This document shows, piece by piece, positions 8,345 through 19,080 of a stretch of 40,583 nt of DNA. Made by a program: the position numbers and the translations under genes. The notes beneath the pieces were generated by a model. That model ran no database searches and had not been told where the DNA came from. It saw only the letters and a program-made list of their open reading frames with translations. Positions within the stretch are counted from its first letter, which is position 1, and every line of letters starts with the position of its first letter. The stretch is from Magnetococcales bacterium HCHbin5 (GTDB taxonomy: Bacteria; Pseudomonadota; Magnetococcia; Magnetococcales; Magnetaquicoccaceae). The stretch covers positions 1-40,583 of the forward strand of contig PEAG01000028.1 of the NCBI GenBank assembly GCA_002753505.1, in the 5' to 3' direction.

Positions 8345-10258
8345 TTAATGTTTGTTGGTCTCTTCCAGCAGCAGTTGATCCGCAAAAGCCGCCACCGGCA
8401 TACTGCCCAGACTCTTGCCGGCTCGATTGCGCGGGTTGACCGCCCCCTCTCTCTTTTCCTGCTCTCCCACAATCAACAACCAAGGCACCCGCTTCAAGGT
8501 GTGCTCGCGAATCTTGTAGCCCACCTTCTGGCTGCGCAAATCCGCATCCACCCGCAAACCCAGGGCTCGCAAACGGTCCCGCACCTCAGTTGCCCAATCG
8601 TTCTGATCATCGGTAATGGTCAACACAACCGCCTGCACCGGAGCCAACCATACCGGAAAATTGCCCGCATAGTGCTCGATCAGGATGCCAAAAAACCGCT
8701 CCAGCGAACCCATCAGGGCACGGTGAATCATGATGGGCCGTTTTCGCCCGCCATCCTCACCAATGTAGTATATATCAAATCGCTCCGGCAAATTAAAGTC
8801 TAATTGAATGGTGGAACATTGCCATTTGCGGCCAATCGTGTCGGTAATCTTGACATCAATCTTGGGACCATAGAAGGCACCCCCCCCCACATCCTCCACG
8901 AAGGCCAGCCCGCGCTGGCTGATCGCCTGCTTCAACGCCGCCGTGGCCTGGTTCCATATCGCATCCGATCCCACCGATTTGGCGGGTCGGGTCGAAAGAT
9001 TGATCTCGAATTCGCTGAAACCAAACGCCTGCAAGGTGGAGAGGGTCAACTCCAGAATGCCGCTGATCTCCGCCTCGATCTGATCCTCACGGCAAAAGAC
9101 GTGGGCATCATCCTGGGTAAAGCCCCGCACCCGGAACAACCCATGCAGCACACCCGACATCTCATAGCGGTAGACGGTACCCAACTCCGCCCAGCGCAAG
9201 GGAAAATCCCGATGCGAATGGAGATGGGTATTGTAAATCAAAATATGAAACGGGCAGTTCATCGGCCGGATCTGGTAGGGTTGCTCATCCACCAGCATCG
9301 GGCTGAACATGGACTCCTGGTAAAAATCCAGGTGACCGGAGGTGCGCCACAGATCCAGGTTGGCGATATGGGGGGTGAACAGCAGTTCATAGCCCGCCGC
9401 CACATGCACCTTTTTCCAGTAGCTCTCGATCACCTGCCGCACCCTGGCCCCCATGGGGTGCCAGAACACCAGTCCGCCGCCGGCTTCCTCATGGAGCGAA
9501 AACAGATCCAGCTCCCGCCCCAGACGGCGATGATCCCGCTTTTCCGCCTCCGCCAACTGGTGCAGATAGCCGTCCAACGCCTTTTTGTCCGGCCAGGCGG
9601 TGCCATAAATCCGTTGCAACTGTTTGTTGCGGGCATCCCCGCGCCAATAGGCCCCCGCCACCGACAGCAGCTTGAACGCCTTCAAATAGCTGGTATTCGG
9701 CACATGGGGACCACGGCAGAGATCCACAAACGCCCCCTGCTGGTACAGGGAGATGGTCTGCTCCTCCGGAATGGCGGCAATAATCTCCGCCTTGAACAGC
9801 TCCCCTTGCGCCTCAAAAAAGCTGAGGGCTTCGTTGCGTTTCATCTCCGTCCGCTGCACCGGCAGAGCCTGCTGGCTGAGTGCCTGCATCTCGGCCTCGA
9901 TCGCCGCCAGATCGTCCGGGGTGAAGGGACGCTCAAAGTCAAAATCATAATAAAAGCCGTTCTCCACCGCCGGACCAATGGTCACCTGGGCCGTCGGGAA
10001 CAGCCTTTTCACCGCCTGGGCCATCAGGTGGCTGGTGGAGTGTCGCACAATTTTCAGACCAGCCTCTGACTGGGCGGTCACAATGGTCACCTGGGTATCC
10101 CGTTCCAGCAGATGGTCCAGGTCCACCAACTCTCCGTCCACGGTGCCCGCCAACGCCGCCTTGGCCAGCCCTTGTCCAATGGCGGCTGCCACCCCGGCCA
10201 GTGTCACCGGTTGTTCAAATGTTTTGACCGAACCGTCCGGCAATGTTACCTGCACCAT
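8345..10258 (-). CDS. thrS: Threonine--tRNA ligase
   Basis: Class II synthetase charging tRNA-Thr. Domains in order: N-terminal TGS domain ([20 protein letters not shown], about 1-60), editing domain with [16 protein letters not shown], then the catalytic core with [12 protein letters not shown] (zinc Cys), [17 protein letters not shown] and [21 protein letters not shown], and the anticodon-binding domain ending near the C-terminus. I chose the Met of MVQVTLPDG because it fits the family N-terminus and has a strong Shine-Dalgarno sequence (GGGAGGAG) 5 nt upstream; an earlier in-frame start would add 16 residues. It starts 2 nt after the glmM stop and is followed at once by infC, so glmM is joined to the translation-gene operon. 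Confidence 0.97.
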   Translation of the reverse strand: MVQVTLPDGSVKTFEQPVTLAGVAAAIGQGLAKAALAGTVDGELVDLDHLLERDTQVTIVTAQSEAGLKIVRHSTSHLMAQAVKRLFPTAQVTIGPAVENGFYYDFDFERPFTPDDLAAIEAEMQALSQQALPVQRTEMKRNEALSFFEAQGELFKAEIIAAIPEEQTISLYQQGAFVDLCRGPHVPNTSYLKAFKLLSVAGAYWRGDARNKQLQRIYGTAWPDKKALDGYLHQLAEAEKRDHRRLGRELDLFSLHEEAGGGLVFWHPMGARVRQVIESYWKKVHVAAGYELLFTPHIANLDLWRTSGHLDFYQESMFSPMLVDEQPYQIRPMNCPFHILIYNTHLHSHRDFPLRWAELGTVYRYEMSGVLHGLFRVRGFTQDDAHVFCREDQIEAEISGILELTLSTLQAFGFSEFEINLSTRPAKSVGSDAIWNQATAALKQAISQRGLAFVEDVGGGAFYGPKIDVKITDTIGRKWQCSTIQLDFNLPERFDIYYIGEDGGRKRPIMIHRALMGSLERFFGILIEHYAGNFPVWLAPVQAVVLTITDDQNDWATEVRDRLRALGLRVDADLRSQKVGYKIREHTLKRVPWLLIVGEQEKREGAVNPRNRAGKSLGSMPVAAFADQLLLEETNKH

Positions 10259-10260
10259 CG

Positions 10261-11661
10261 TCACTCCTCCCTGACCATCCCTGCAACACGTTGGATCAGT
10301 TGGCACAGCTCAGAGGCCATCCCCTCAATCCGAGCCTGATTATCCCCTTCCACCATCACCCGTACGATCGGCTCGGTGCCCGACTTGCGCACCAGTATGC
10401 GACCGTTGCCTGTCAGTGCCTGCTCCGCCTCTGCAATCGCTGCCTGCACCTCCGGGTTGCTCAGCGGATCCCGGTTGGGTGGAATCGCGACGTTCTGCAA
10501 GACCTGAGGCACATCCTCCATGCCTGTGATCAGCTCGGACAGCGGCCGTCGGTTGGAGGCCATCAGTTCCAATATTTTCAAGGCTGAGACGATGCCGTCA
10601 CCGGTGGTGTTTTTGTCCAGAAAAATCATGTGTCCAGACTGTTCACCCCCCAGGTTGTAGCCCTGTTGCACCATGTGGTCCAGCACATAGCGGTCCCCCA
10701 CCTGGGTACGGACCAGTGCCAAGTCATGCTGGGCCAGGAAGCGTTCCAATCCCAGGTTGGACATCACGGTCGCCACCACGCCGCCGCCCCGCAGGCTGCC
10801 CTCTTTTTTCATCGCCAGCGCGCTCATCGCCAGCACGTGGTCGCCGTTCAAAATCTTGCCCTTTTCGTCGCAGACCAGCAGTCGGTCCGCATCGCCATCA
10901 AAGGCAACCCCGATGTCGGCCCGCACCTCCAGCACCTTTTTCTGGATGGTGCCAGGGTGCAGGGCTCCAAAGCCGTCATTGATGTTAAAACCGTTGGGGG
11001 CGTTGCCGATCGGCACCACCTCCGCCCCCAGTTCCCAAAAGACCGCCGGGGCCACCTTGTAGGAGGCACCGTGGGCGCAGTCCACCACCACCCGCAGTCC
11101 GTCCAGTCGCAGCTCTTTGGGGAAACAGTTTTTGCAAAATTCAATATAGCGGCCGCCAGCGTCTTCGATGATGGTTGCCTTGCCCAGGTCGTAGGCCGAC
11201 GGTTGATAGTGGTCCAGTTGGCCTTCAAACAGCAGGCGTTCTATCTCCGCTTCCACGTTGTCTGGCAATTTCATCCCGTTGGCACTGAAAAATTTGATGC
11301 CGTTGTCGTAAAACGGGTTGTGGGAGGCAGAGATCATCACGCCAGCGTCTGCCCGCAGGGCCCGGGTCAGGAAGGCGATGGCGGGGGTTGGCAGTGAGCC
11401 CACCTGGATGCAGTGAATGCCCATGGAGGTAAAGCCGGCCCGCAGGGCCGACTCGAACAGGTAGCCCGACAGTCGGGTATCCTTGCCGATCACCACCGAG
11501 TGCCGTCGTTCCCGCAGTTGTCGTTCCCCGCCGCGAAAGACCACGCCCGCAGCGCGTCCCAGTTGCAGGACCAGTTCCGCGGTCATGGGATAAACATTGG
11601 CTCGACTGCGCACCCCGTCGGTGCCAAACAGTTTGCGCACATGTTTTTTGGGTTCACTCAC
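10261..11661 (-). CDS. glmM: Phosphoglucosamine mutase
   Basis: Converts glucosamine 6-phosphate to glucosamine 1-phosphate for peptidoglycan and LPS precursors. The 466 residues show [10 protein letters not shown] at the N-terminus, the phosphoserine loop [17 protein letters not shown], the metal loop FDGDADRLL, the sugar-binding GGEQSGH and the phosphate-binding [15 protein letters not shown] near the C-terminus. The order ftsH-folP-glmM is the usual proteobacterial one, but here composite repeat E4 (about 600 bp) separates folP from glmM and ends 45 bp upstream of the glmM start. The downstream gene thrS follows after 2 nt. Confidence 0.96.
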   Translation of the reverse strand: MSEPKKHVRKLFGTDGVRSRANVYPMTAELVLQLGRAAGVVFRGGERQLRERRHSVVIGKDTRLSGYLFESALRAGFTSMGIHCIQVGSLPTPAIAFLTRALRADAGVMISASHNPFYDNGIKFFSANGMKLPDNVEAEIERLLFEGQLDHYQPSAYDLGKATIIEDAGGRYIEFCKNCFPKELRLDGLRVVVDCAHGASYKVAPAVFWELGAEVVPIGNAPNGFNINDGFGALHPGTIQKKVLEVRADIGVAFDGDADRLLVCDEKGKILNGDHVLAMSALAMKKEGSLRGGGVVATVMSNLGLERFLAQHDLALVRTQVGDRYVLDHMVQQGYNLGGEQSGHMIFLDKNTTGDGIVSALKILELMASNRRPLSELITGMEDVPQVLQNVAIPPNRDPLSNPEVQAAIAEAEQALTGNGRILVRKSGTEPIVRVMVEGDNQARIEGMASELCQLIQRVAGMVREE

Positions 11662-11705
11662 CTTGCGACATCCTCAATCAACTGGGTTCCTTGTCGTTTC
11701 AACGC

Positions 11706-12300
11706 TTGTAACAATTGCAGGGGCCTGGGGACCGTCACGGTCCCCAGTGGGGTGCAGGGGCAAAGCCCCTGCATGTAACGGGCGCGCTTTCCCAAAAGCC
11801 CATTTGCGCAGCAAATGGGCGCAGCGCGCCCAAAACGCCCCGCAGGGGCACTCCTGGAGGGCGGCAGCCCGACCCAACGCCGACCAAACAGGGAAAGAGA
11901 TTGAAAAAAAAACAGCCCCCGCCCTGCCGGATAAATGGCTTAACTATACGAAAAGCATTTGGAAAAACACACCGTCGGACCAATGACCGAATATCCAACC
12001 GGGGCGGTTTTTTTTCCAAAGCCGCTCAACAACATAACCGTGCGGGGCGGTTTCTTTTCCAAAGCCGCTCAACAACATAACCGTGCGGGGCGGTTTCTTT
12101 TCCAAAGCCGCTCAACAACATAACCGTGCGAGTCGGGCTGCCGCCCTCCCAAAGTCGCCCCTGCGGGGCGGTTTTGGGCGCGTTGCGCCCATTTTCTGCG
12201 AAAATGGGCTTTGGGAAAACGCGCCCGTTACATGCAGGGGCTTTGCCCCTGCACCCCACTGGGGACCGTGACGGTCCCCAGACCCCTGCAATTGTTTAAC
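11706..12300 (-). repeat. Composite hairpin repeat element E4
   Basis: Complete copy of about 595 bp placed between folP and glmM. The left arm (about 11706-11873) has GGGGACCGT/ACGGTCCCC, GCAGGGGC/GCCCCTGC and CCCATTTGC/GCAAATGGG; the right arm (about 12128-12300) has the inverted set with third stem CCCATTTTC/GAAAATGGG and ends CCCCTGCAATTGTTTAAC. The core is longer than in other copies because of a 43-bp triplication and has diverged, though its right margin still matches the others in reverse (CCGTGCGAGTCGGG). The space 11662-12342 holds this element and no gene. Confidence 0.85.
12001..12129. repeat. Three tandem 43-bp units inside the E4 core
   Basis: Units 12001-12043, 12044-12086 and 12087-12129, each beginning GGGGCGGTTT and ending ACATAACCGTGC. 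The second and third are identical; the first differs by one base in the T-run (TTTTTTTT against TTTCTTTT). Each repeats the junction between the element core and the right arm, so it probably grew by slippage or unequal exchange. Confidence 0.95.
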
Positions 12301-12348
12301 GGTAGTTGGAGGCCGTGACGCTCCCCAGACCCCTGCAATTGTTTAACG
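12301..12348. repeat. Decayed extra terminal module of the repeat family at the folP 3' end
   Basis: The sequence from GACCCCTGCA at 12281 recurs at 12328 (47-bp period), with a decayed hairpin GGCCGTGACGCTCCCC between. The folP stop codon (TAA on the minus strand, 12343-12345) lies within the terminal GTTTAAC motif of this module, so repeat and gene meet with no gap. Confidence 0.7.
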
Positions 12349-13482
12349 GCACCACCCCTGCGCCACCGCCACCGCCTGCCGAGCCCCCGCCACATCATGC
12401 ACCCGCACAATCCGCGCCCCACTCAATACCCCCAGGGCCGCCAACACATGACTGCCCACATCCCGCCGGGCCGGCTCCTCCTCAGCCACCAACATCCCCA
12501 CCAACCGCTTGCGGGAAACCCCCAACAAAACCGGCAAACCCAAGCCGCGAAACACCCGTAAATGCCGCAACAACGCCAAATTATGGGCCGAACTCTTGCC
12601 AAACCCAATCCCGGGATCCACCACCAGACGGCAACGGGCAATCCCCTGGGCCACACACGCATGGACCCGCTGGGCCAAAAAACCATACACCTCCGCCACC
12701 ACATCCTGATAACGAGGGTCCAACTGCATGGTGCGCGGAGCCCCCTGCATGTGCATCAACACAATCGGCTCCTCCCCAGCCAGCAACCACGACGGCAACG
12801 GCCCGCTCAAACCACGCAAAGCATTAATATCATTAATAATCGATCCACCAGCCGCCAAAGCCGCCTGCATCACCTCCGGCTTGCAACTGTCCACCGAAAC
12901 AGGCCGGTCCACCAGCTGGGCCAACGCCCGCACCACCGGCACCACCCGCGCCATCTCCTCCTCAACGGAGACCGCTACCGCCCCCGGCCGACTGGACTCC
13001 CCCCCCACATCCAAAATATCCGCCCCCTGCGCCACCATGGCCACCCCCTGCGCCACCGCCGCCGCCACCGAACGGTCCAAACCATCACCGGAAAGAGAGT
13101 CCGGCGTGACATTGATCACCCCCATCAACCGGGGCCGGGCCAGATCCAACCGCCACCGCCCCCAGGCCAACACCGGCTCCGCTGCCAAATGGGCCGCCAA
13201 CGTCCGGCCCAACTCCACCGCCAAAGCACCATCCCCCAACCGCTCCAGCCACCGCTCCAACACCCGCCGCGACAACAGACCCACCACCTGCAACCCGACA
13301 CCCTGCCCCACCACCGCCAACCCCGCCGGCAAATCGGCAAGCCACGCCCCCTCCGGCCAACCCAACAACCGCAACGACCAAAGCCCCTCCATCCCCGCCA
13401 ACCCACCAGCCACCCCGGCAGCATCCGGCGGCCAACCGGCCGCCAATCCTGCATAAGGCTCCAACAGACAACAACCGGTCAT
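12343..13482 (-). CDS. folP: Dihydropteroate synthase with N-terminal extension
   Basis: Condenses p-aminobenzoate with the pterin diphosphate in folate synthesis. The TIM-barrel domain starts near residue 110 with RPRLMGVINVTPDS and continues with GADILDVGGESSRPGA, PVSVDSCKPEVM, GGSIINDINALRG, VDPGIGFGKSSAHN, GVSRKRLVG and the C-terminal RVHDVAGARQAV. At 379 residues it is about 100 longer than the common form; the extra N-terminal part is Leu/Gly/Ala-rich and I cannot assign it. The ATG overlaps the ftsH stop by one base (TGATG), so translation is probably coupled. The stop codon is embedded in a repeat module. Confidence 0.94.
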   Translation of the reverse strand: MTGCCLLEPYAGLAAGWPPDAAGVAGGLAGMEGLWSLRLLGWPEGAWLADLPAGLAVVGQGVGLQVVGLLSRRVLERWLERLGDGALAVELGRTLAAHLAAEPVLAWGRWRLDLARPRLMGVINVTPDSLSGDGLDRSVAAAVAQGVAMVAQGADILDVGGESSRPGAVAVSVEEEMARVVPVVRALAQLVDRPVSVDSCKPEVMQAALAAGGSIINDINALRGLSGPLPSWLLAGEEPIVLMHMQGAPRTMQLDPRYQDVVAEVYGFLAQRVHACVAQGIARCRLVVDPGIGFGKSSAHNLALLRHLRVFRGLGLPVLLGVSRKRLVGMLVAEEEPARRDVGSHVLAALGVLSGARIVRVHDVAGARQAVAVAQGWCR

Positions 13483-15437
13483 CAGTCTGGAAGGTTCCCG
13501 GAACGGTCCACAGGGGAGGAAGGGTCCAGGCCGGTAAAAGGCTTGGCAGGAGAAGATTTACGACCTTTTTTCTGCAGATCAATGCCCGGCTTCTCCACCC
13601 GCCGCGGGTTGAGAGCCTCCTCAGTGGGCAACCCCTGCACCAGCCGCATCACCTCATCGGCATCCAGGGTCTCCCGCTCCAACAACGCCTCAGACATGCG
13701 GTGCAACACATCCATCCGCTCGGTCAAAATCTGCTCGGCACGCGCATGATTGGACTCGATAATACTGCGAATTTCCGCATCAATGGCCCGCGTGGTCTCC
13801 TCGGAAACATTCTTGTGCTGGGTGATCTCCCGCCCCAAAAATATCTCCTCCTCCTTGTGGCCATACGTGAGCGGACCCATCCGCTTGCTCATGCCATACA
13901 GGCAAACCATGTTGTAGGCAATCTCGGTGGCCCGCTTGATGTCATTACCCGCCCCGGTGGTCATCTGCCCCAGCACCAACTCTTCCGCCAGGCGTCCACC
14001 CATCAAAATGGCAATGTTGTCATCCAGTTGCTGCTTGGAATAGGTGTGACGGTCCTCGGTCGGCAACTGCATCGTCAACCCCAACGCCCGCCCCCGTGGA
14101 ATAATGGTCACCTTGTGCACCGGATCGGTCCCCGGAATCACACTGGCCACAATGGCATGACCCGCTTCATGGTAGGCGGTCGTGCGCCGCTCCAACTCGG
14201 AGATGACCGCCGACTTCCGCGGCTTGCCCATCATCACCTTGTCCTTGGCCGTCTCAAAGTCCTCCATGTCCACCAACTGCTTTTCGCCCCGCGCCGCCCC
14301 CAGAGCCGCCTCATTGACCAGATTGGCCAGATCCGCCCCGGAAAATCCCGGCGTGCCACGGGCAATCACCTCGGCATCCACACTCTCCGCCAACGGCAAC
14401 TTGGCCATGTGCACCGTCAAAATCTGCGTCCGACCCCGAATGTCCGGGTTGGGCACCGCCACCTGACGATCAAAACGACCCGGACGCAACAAAGCCGGAT
14501 CCAACACATCCGGCCGGTTGGTGGCCGCTACCAGAATCACCCCTTCGTTGGACTCAAAACCATCCATCTCCACCAGCAACTGGTTGAGGGTCTGCTCCCG
14601 CTCATCATGCCCCCCACCCAAACCGGCCCCCCGATGGCGGCCCACCGCGTCAATCTCATCGATAAAAATAATGCAAGGAGCATTTTTTTTGCCCTGCTCA
14701 AACATGTCCCGCACCCGCGCCGCCCCCACCCCGACAAACATCTCCACAAAGTCGGAACCGGAAAGATTGAAAAACGGCACATTGGCCTCACCGGCAATCG
14801 CCCGCGCCAGCAAGGTCTTGCCCGTCCCCGGCGGACCAATCAACAACACCCCCTTGGGAATCTTGCCCCCCAGCCGTTGAAACTTTTGCGGGCTTTTCAA
14901 AAATTCAATGATCTCCTGCAACTCCTCCTTGGCCTCATCAATCCCGGCCACATCGGCAAAGGTCACCTTGCTCTGCTGCTCGGAAAGCACCCGGGCCTTG
15001 GACTTGCCAAAAGACATCGCCCCCCGGCCACCACCCCCCTGCATCTGCCGCATGAAAAAAATCCAAACCCCGATCAGCAGCAACATCGGAAACCAGGAGA
15101 TCAATACCGTCAACAGCAACGGGGTCTCCTCCGGTGGCCGCGCCGAAATGTTGACCTTTTTCTCCCGCAACATCCGCATCAGATCCGGATCTTCCGGCGT
15201 ATAGGTGGAAAAAGAGGCACCATCCGCAAGCACACCCGTCAGGGTCCGCCCCTGCACGACAACCTCCGTGACACGCCCCTGCTCCAACTGATAAAGAAAA
15301 TCAGAGAAAGGTATGTGACGGTCGCGCCCGGTCGGCTGGTTGAACAGATTGAACAACATGACCAACAACAGACCCACAACCATCCACATCGAAAGATTTT
15401 TATAGAACCCGTTCAAAAACTTCCTCCCAGACACCAT
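13482..15437 (-). CDS. ftsH: ATP-dependent zinc metalloprotease FtsH
   Basis: Membrane-anchored AAA+ protease that degrades misfolded membrane proteins and selected cytoplasmic regulators. Two N-terminal membrane segments (about 16-36 and 107-126) flank a short periplasmic domain. The AAA+ domain has Walker A GPPGTGKT (about 203), Walker [12 protein letters not shown] and the second region of homology [20 protein letters not shown]. The protease domain has the HEAGH zinc site near residue 424. Length (651 aa) is typical. AGGA precedes the ATG by 5 nt. It follows tilS by 59 nt and overlaps folP. Confidence 0.98.
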   Translation of the reverse strand: MVSGRKFLNGFYKNLSMWMVVGLLLVMLFNLFNQPTGRDRHIPFSDFLYQLEQGRVTEVVVQGRTLTGVLADGASFSTYTPEDPDLMRMLREKKVNISARPPEETPLLLTVLISWFPMLLLIGVWIFFMRQMQGGGGRGAMSFGKSKARVLSEQQSKVTFADVAGIDEAKEELQEIIEFLKSPQKFQRLGGKIPKGVLLIGPPGTGKTLLARAIAGEANVPFFNLSGSDFVEMFVGVGAARVRDMFEQGKKNAPCIIFIDEIDAVGRHRGAGLGGGHDEREQTLNQLLVEMDGFESNEGVILVAATNRPDVLDPALLRPGRFDRQVAVPNPDIRGRTQILTVHMAKLPLAESVDAEVIARGTPGFSGADLANLVNEAALGAARGEKQLVDMEDFETAKDKVMMGKPRKSAVISELERRTTAYHEAGHAIVASVIPGTDPVHKVTIIPRGRALGLTMQLPTEDRHTYSKQQLDDNIAILMGGRLAEELVLGQMTTGAGNDIKRATEIAYNMVCLYGMSKRMGPLTYGHKEEEIFLGREITQHKNVSEETTRAIDAEIRSIIESNHARAEQILTERMDVLHRMSEALLERETLDADEVMRLVQGLPTEEALNPRRVEKPGIDLQKKGRKSSPAKPFTGLDPSSPVDRSGNLPD

Positions 15438-15496
15438 CCGTGTCCTGGCAAGTGATCACTATGACAGGCTAAAGATAGGTATATAGCCAAAAAAGT

Positions 15497-16597
15497 TCAA
15501 TGGTTTCCCGCGTCACGATCCAAACCCGGCGGTTTTTCCCGTCTGAAAGCCATTTTTCCCACAGAGCGGGCCGAAACCCCCTCCAGGGCATGAAAAAAAA
15601 TACGCCCCTGCTGCCGTTCCACCCGCAACCCCTGCACCACCAGCAACCAGTGGCTCCTGCGACTGCGCACCCTCTGCACAAACCCCGCCACCGCCCGCTC
15701 CCCCGGTGGTCGTCCATGACCGTGCAGATACTGGTGACACCGGTGCAGACAACGGCACAACAGCTCCTCCGGCAATACCGGCAAAGGCTCCGAGGCCAGG
15801 GAAAGGCACCCCTCCCCCTCCCAGCGGGGATCCCACTGCGGCCATAACCGCTCCAGCATCCACTCCAGAGCGGTCGACGCCTGGGCCATCCGTCCGGCGG
15901 TGGCCGCCAACCGCTGGGAGAGATCCCCATCAGCCACCTGCTGCAAACAGGGCAGAGCCTGATGCCGCAACCGATTGCGCCGCGCCGTCAGCTTGCGGTT
16001 GCTGGCATCCTCCCGCCAGGGGTGACCAACCGCCTCCAGCCAGGCCCGCAGCTCCCCCCGGGAGAGGCCCAACAAAGGCCGAACCAACGCCACCCCGGCC
16101 GACAACGGCCGACTGACCGCCATGGCACCCAGCCCACCAACCCCGCTGCCACGCAACAACCGTTCCAAAAATGTCTCGGCCTGATCGTCCCGATGGTGCC
16201 CGGTGGCGACCCGCTCCGCCCCCCACGCCTCGGCACACTCCAGCAAAAATTGATAGCGCGCCGCTCGCGCCTGCGCCGCCAATCCCCCCGTTGGAGCCGC
16301 AACAGCCCGCTCCCAACACCCCACCGTACAGACCAGTCCCCGTTCCGCCGCCGCCGCCGCCACAAAGCGGGCATCCGCCGCCGAGTCGGGCCGCAGGCCG
16401 TGGTCAAAGTGGGCCACCTGAATGGCCGCCAGCGGCAGCAGCTCACTGGCCAGCAGCAGCTGCAGCAGTGCCATGGAGTCGGCCCCACCGGAAACCGCGA
16501 CCACCAACCGGCTGGCAGGCGGCAACAACGGACCAGCCTGCTGCCGAAACCGGCTCACCAGCGTCGACGCAGCACCCCCCCGACCGCCACTAGCCAC
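15497..16597 (-). CDS. tilS: tRNA(Ile)-lysidine synthetase
   Basis: Modifies the wobble cytidine of the CAU-anticodon tRNA-Ile to lysidine so that it reads AUA. The PP-loop ATPase motif [13 protein letters not shown] lies near residue 34, followed by [36 protein letters not shown] and [14 protein letters not shown] with the WREDASNR segment. The C-terminal substrate-binding region is shorter than in E. coli (366 aa in total against about 430). The start is GTG and overlaps the end of queC by 8 nt. It is followed after 59 nt by ftsH, a common neighbour. Confidence 0.93.
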   Translation of the reverse strand: MASGGRGGAASTLVSRFRQQAGPLLPPASRLVVAVSGGADSMALLQLLLASELLPLAAIQVAHFDHGLRPDSAADARFVAAAAAERGLVCTVGCWERAVAAPTGGLAAQARAARYQFLLECAEAWGAERVATGHHRDDQAETFLERLLRGSGVGGLGAMAVSRPLSAGVALVRPLLGLSRGELRAWLEAVGHPWREDASNRKLTARRNRLRHQALPCLQQVADGDLSQRLAATAGRMAQASTALEWMLERLWPQWDPRWEGEGCLSLASEPLPVLPEELLCRCLHRCHQYLHGHGRPPGERAVAGFVQRVRSRRSHWLLVVQGLRVERQQGRIFFHALEGVSARSVGKMAFRREKPPGLDRDAGNH

Positions 16598-17273
16598 CCG
16601 GTCGCTCGCCGTAAGGCAACGGGTCTACCAATCCAAGGGCGGCAAACCCCTCCAGTCGCAGGCGGCAAGCGGCGCACTCCCCACACGCCAGCCCCTCCCC
16701 GCCCGGATCATAACAGGAGTGGGTGCGGCCAAAATCAACCCCCAGCTCCAGCCCCCGCTGGATGATCGCCGCCTTGGACAGATACTGCAAAGGGGCGTGA
16801 ATACGGTAAGGACCATCCCGGGTGGCCACATTGGCCAGCCGTTCAAATGCCGCGATAAACTCAGGCCGACAGTCCGGATAACCGGAATAGTCGACGGCAT
16901 TGACACCAATAAACAGATCCTGCGCCCCCAACGTCTCGGCCCAGGCCAGGGCCAACGATAAGAATACAGTATTGCGAGCAGGCACATAGGTGACGGGAAT
17001 ACCAGACCCGGCCACCCCCTTGGGTACCGGCACGGCATCGGTAAGGGCAGAACCAGCAAACGCCTCGGCAGCGAGGTCAAAAACAAGGTGGCTCTGTACC
17101 CCCAGAGCCTGGGCCTGGGCTGCGGCCGCCTGCAACTCCAAACGATGCCGCTGGCCATAGCGGAAACTGAGCGCGTACAGCGCAAACCCCTCCGCGTGCG
17201 CACCATGCAGGCAAACCGCCGAATCCATCCCCCCGGAGAGCAGAACAACCGCCTTGGCGCGCGCCTCTTTCAC
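16590..17273 (-). CDS. queC: 7-cyano-7-deazaguanine (preQ0) synthase
   Basis: Makes preQ0, the precursor of queuosine in tRNA, from 7-carboxy-7-deazaguanine. The PP-loop [15 protein letters not shown] lies at the N-terminus, then [29 protein letters not shown] and [17 protein letters not shown]. The C-terminal zinc site has the Cys pattern HSCY...[11 protein letters not shown]. The start is GTG, 3 nt after the cpoB stop, with a G-rich Shine-Dalgarno sequence inside the cpoB end. Other queuosine genes are not in the window. Confidence 0.96.
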   Translation of the reverse strand: MKEARAKAVVLLSGGMDSAVCLHGAHAEGFALYALSFRYGQRHRLELQAAAAQAQALGVQSHLVFDLAAEAFAGSALTDAVPVPKGVAGSGIPVTYVPARNTVFLSLALAWAETLGAQDLFIGVNAVDYSGYPDCRPEFIAAFERLANVATRDGPYRIHAPLQYLSKAAIIQRGLELGVDFGRTHSCYDPGGEGLACGECAACRLRLEGFAALGLVDPLPYGERPGG

Positions 17274-17276
17274 CCA

Positions 17277-18479
17277 CTACTCCCCCGCCAGCCGCCTTAT
17301 CCGCTTGCTGCCGGGGGTCTCCGGCTTGACCTCCGCCTTGTCGGCAGCAGCCTCTTTCTCTTTGGCAGCAGCCCCTTTCAGATCGATGGCCCCTTTGACA
17401 GGGGCATGCCCCTTCACATCCACCGCCGCAGGGGACTCTTTCTCTTTTTGGTCGATCTCCTGCAACCGCTGGCGGGCCAACGCCACCGCCGATGAGTCGG
17501 GATAGTCATTGACCAGTTTTTTCAGGCTGGTACGGGCATTGGCCATGTCACCCAGTTCATAAAAGGCAAAGCCAATCTTTAACAAACTGGGGGGAACCTT
17601 GGCACTGGTCGGCCACCGCACCAACACCTGGTTGAAGGCCAACAGAGCCTCCCGATACTGCTTCTGCACCGAATAGAGTTCGCCAATCCAATACTGGGCG
17701 TTATCGGCAAGGGTATCCTCCGGAAATTTTTCCAGAAATTTTTCAAACCCCTCACGGGAGGCCTTGTACTGGCCGCCTTTCATCAACAGATAGGCCGCAT
17801 CATACATCTGTTGCGGGGTGAGCTTGGCCGCCTGCGCCGCCTCCTTGCTCGCCGCCGCCGACGGCTTGCTCTCCGGCTTTTTCTCCGCTGGCGGCGCAGC
17901 AGGCTTGGCAACCGGAGGCAACGCATCCGGCTTGGCCGGTGAAGCGGCTGGCGGTGCCGCAGCGGCTGGCGGTGCCGCAGCTGCTGGCGGTGCCGCAGCT
18001 GCTGGCGGTGCCGCAGCGGCCTGTGCCGGAGCCGGCTGCCCGGCCATTGGAATGGAAGCTCCCGCAGTCGACTGCCCAGCCATCGGAATGGAAGCTCCCG
18101 CAGCTGGCTGCGCGTGAGCGGGCAGATCCACCGTCTGCTGCTCCACCATCGGTTTTTCCTGCACCTGCTCCTTCAGCATTTGGTTTTCGTGTTGCACCAC
18201 CTCCAGGTTGCCACGCAACAGGCGCATCTCCGCCTCTTGTGCGGCCAGCCGCCGCTGCACCTCGGCCAGTGCCGCCCGGCTGGCATCCGGGGAAGCCTCC
18301 GGGGATTTGTCCCGTTCGGCCGCAGGTCGCTGATCCTCCCCCTGCCGCACGGGGGCATTACGGTCGCTGGCACAACCGGCCAGCAGGAGCAGTAGCAACC
18401 AGGGCAACACCGAACCGACCCAACGGCGACTTGTGGGATACAAAGCGGAGGTATGGTGAGTGATTGCCCTGGCTTTCAT
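17277..18479 (-). CDS. cpoB: Tol-Pal system coordinator CpoB (YbgF), lipoprotein form
   Basis: Periplasmic TPR protein that links outer-membrane constriction by Tol-Pal with peptidoglycan synthesis. The N-terminus has a hydrophobic segment ending in a lipobox (LLLLAGC), unlike the soluble E. coli form, then a coiled coil (about 68-110), a long low-complexity Ala/Pro linker with repeats of AAAAPP and of SIPMAGQ (about 125-205), and three TPR units (about 218-345). A charged Lys/Glu-rich tail (about 345-400) follows. The repeated linker DNA (about 17940-18110) may vary in length between strains. It lies 19 nt after pal, the usual order tolB-pal-cpoB. Confidence 0.9.
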   Translation of the reverse strand: MKARAITHHTSALYPTSRRWVGSVLPWLLLLLLAGCASDRNAPVRQGEDQRPAAERDKSPEASPDASRAALAEVQRRLAAQEAEMRLLRGNLEVVQHENQMLKEQVQEKPMVEQQTVDLPAHAQPAAGASIPMAGQSTAGASIPMAGQPAPAQAAAAPPAAAAPPAAAAPPAAAAPPAASPAKPDALPPVAKPAAPPAEKKPESKPSAAASKEAAQAAKLTPQQMYDAAYLLMKGGQYKASREGFEKFLEKFPEDTLADNAQYWIGELYSVQKQYREALLAFNQVLVRWPTSAKVPPSLLKIGFAFYELGDMANARTSLKKLVNDYPDSSAVALARQRLQEIDQKEKESPAAVDVKGHAPVKGAIDLKGAAAKEKEAAADKAEVKPETPGSKRIRRLAGE

Positions 18480-18498
18480 GGTCTGTTACCCGTTTCGA

Positions 18499-19041
18499 TT
18501 AACGCAGTACAATTTCGCCGCGACGGTTTTTGCTCCAGGCACTGTCGTCATGGGAGGGGACCAGAGGCCGCTCCTTGCCATAGGAGACCGCTTTCAAGCG
18601 ACCGGCTTCCATCCCCTGACCGACCAGAAAGCGCACCACGGCATCCGCCCGCTGCTGCCCCAGGGCCAGGTTGAACTCCCGCGTGCCGCGCTCGTCGCAG
18701 TGGCCTTCGATGGTGATCTGGACCTTGGGCCGATGGGCCAGAATCCAGCCGGCATTGTGGGCCAGCACCTGGGCCGATTTGTCATTGATCAGGGCGGAAT
18801 TATAGTCAAAATAGACCCGATGCTCCGGCTCGACGTTGACATCATACCGGTACGCACCAGCCCCACCCCGCCGGGAAGGGTCATCCAGACTGGACGAAGA
18901 ACCGCCCAGGCGACCGACGCCTCTGCCACCGCTACCATCTGCGCCGGCCTGATCATCCGCGCCCCCCTTGGGGGTGGAACCGCACCCGGACAGCAGGCCC
19001 AAAGACAACAGAACGACTGCCAACCAACCGAAACGTTTCAT
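18499..19041 (-). CDS. pal: Peptidoglycan-associated lipoprotein Pal
   Basis: Outer-membrane lipoprotein that binds peptidoglycan and TolB. The signal MKRFGWLAVVLLSLGLLSGC ends in a lipobox. A Gly-rich linker with several Gly-Gly pairs (about 23-60) leads to the OmpA-like domain with VYFDYNSALI, ITIEGHCDERGTREFN, LGQQRADAV and SYGKERP. The Asp and Arg of the ERGTREFN region are the usual diaminopimelate-binding positions. It lies 39 nt downstream of tolB. tolQ, tolR and tolA are not in the window. Confidence 0.96.
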   Translation of the reverse strand: MKRFGWLAVVLLSLGLLSGCGSTPKGGADDQAGADGSGGRGVGRLGGSSSSLDDPSRRGGAGAYRYDVNVEPEHRVYFDYNSALINDKSAQVLAHNAGWILAHRPKVQITIEGHCDERGTREFNLALGQQRADAVVRFLVGQGMEAGRLKAVSYGKERPLVPSHDDSAWSKNRRGEIVLR

Positions 19042-19080
19042 AGAAACCTCACCTCAAAACGAGAAATCCAACCCATATCC

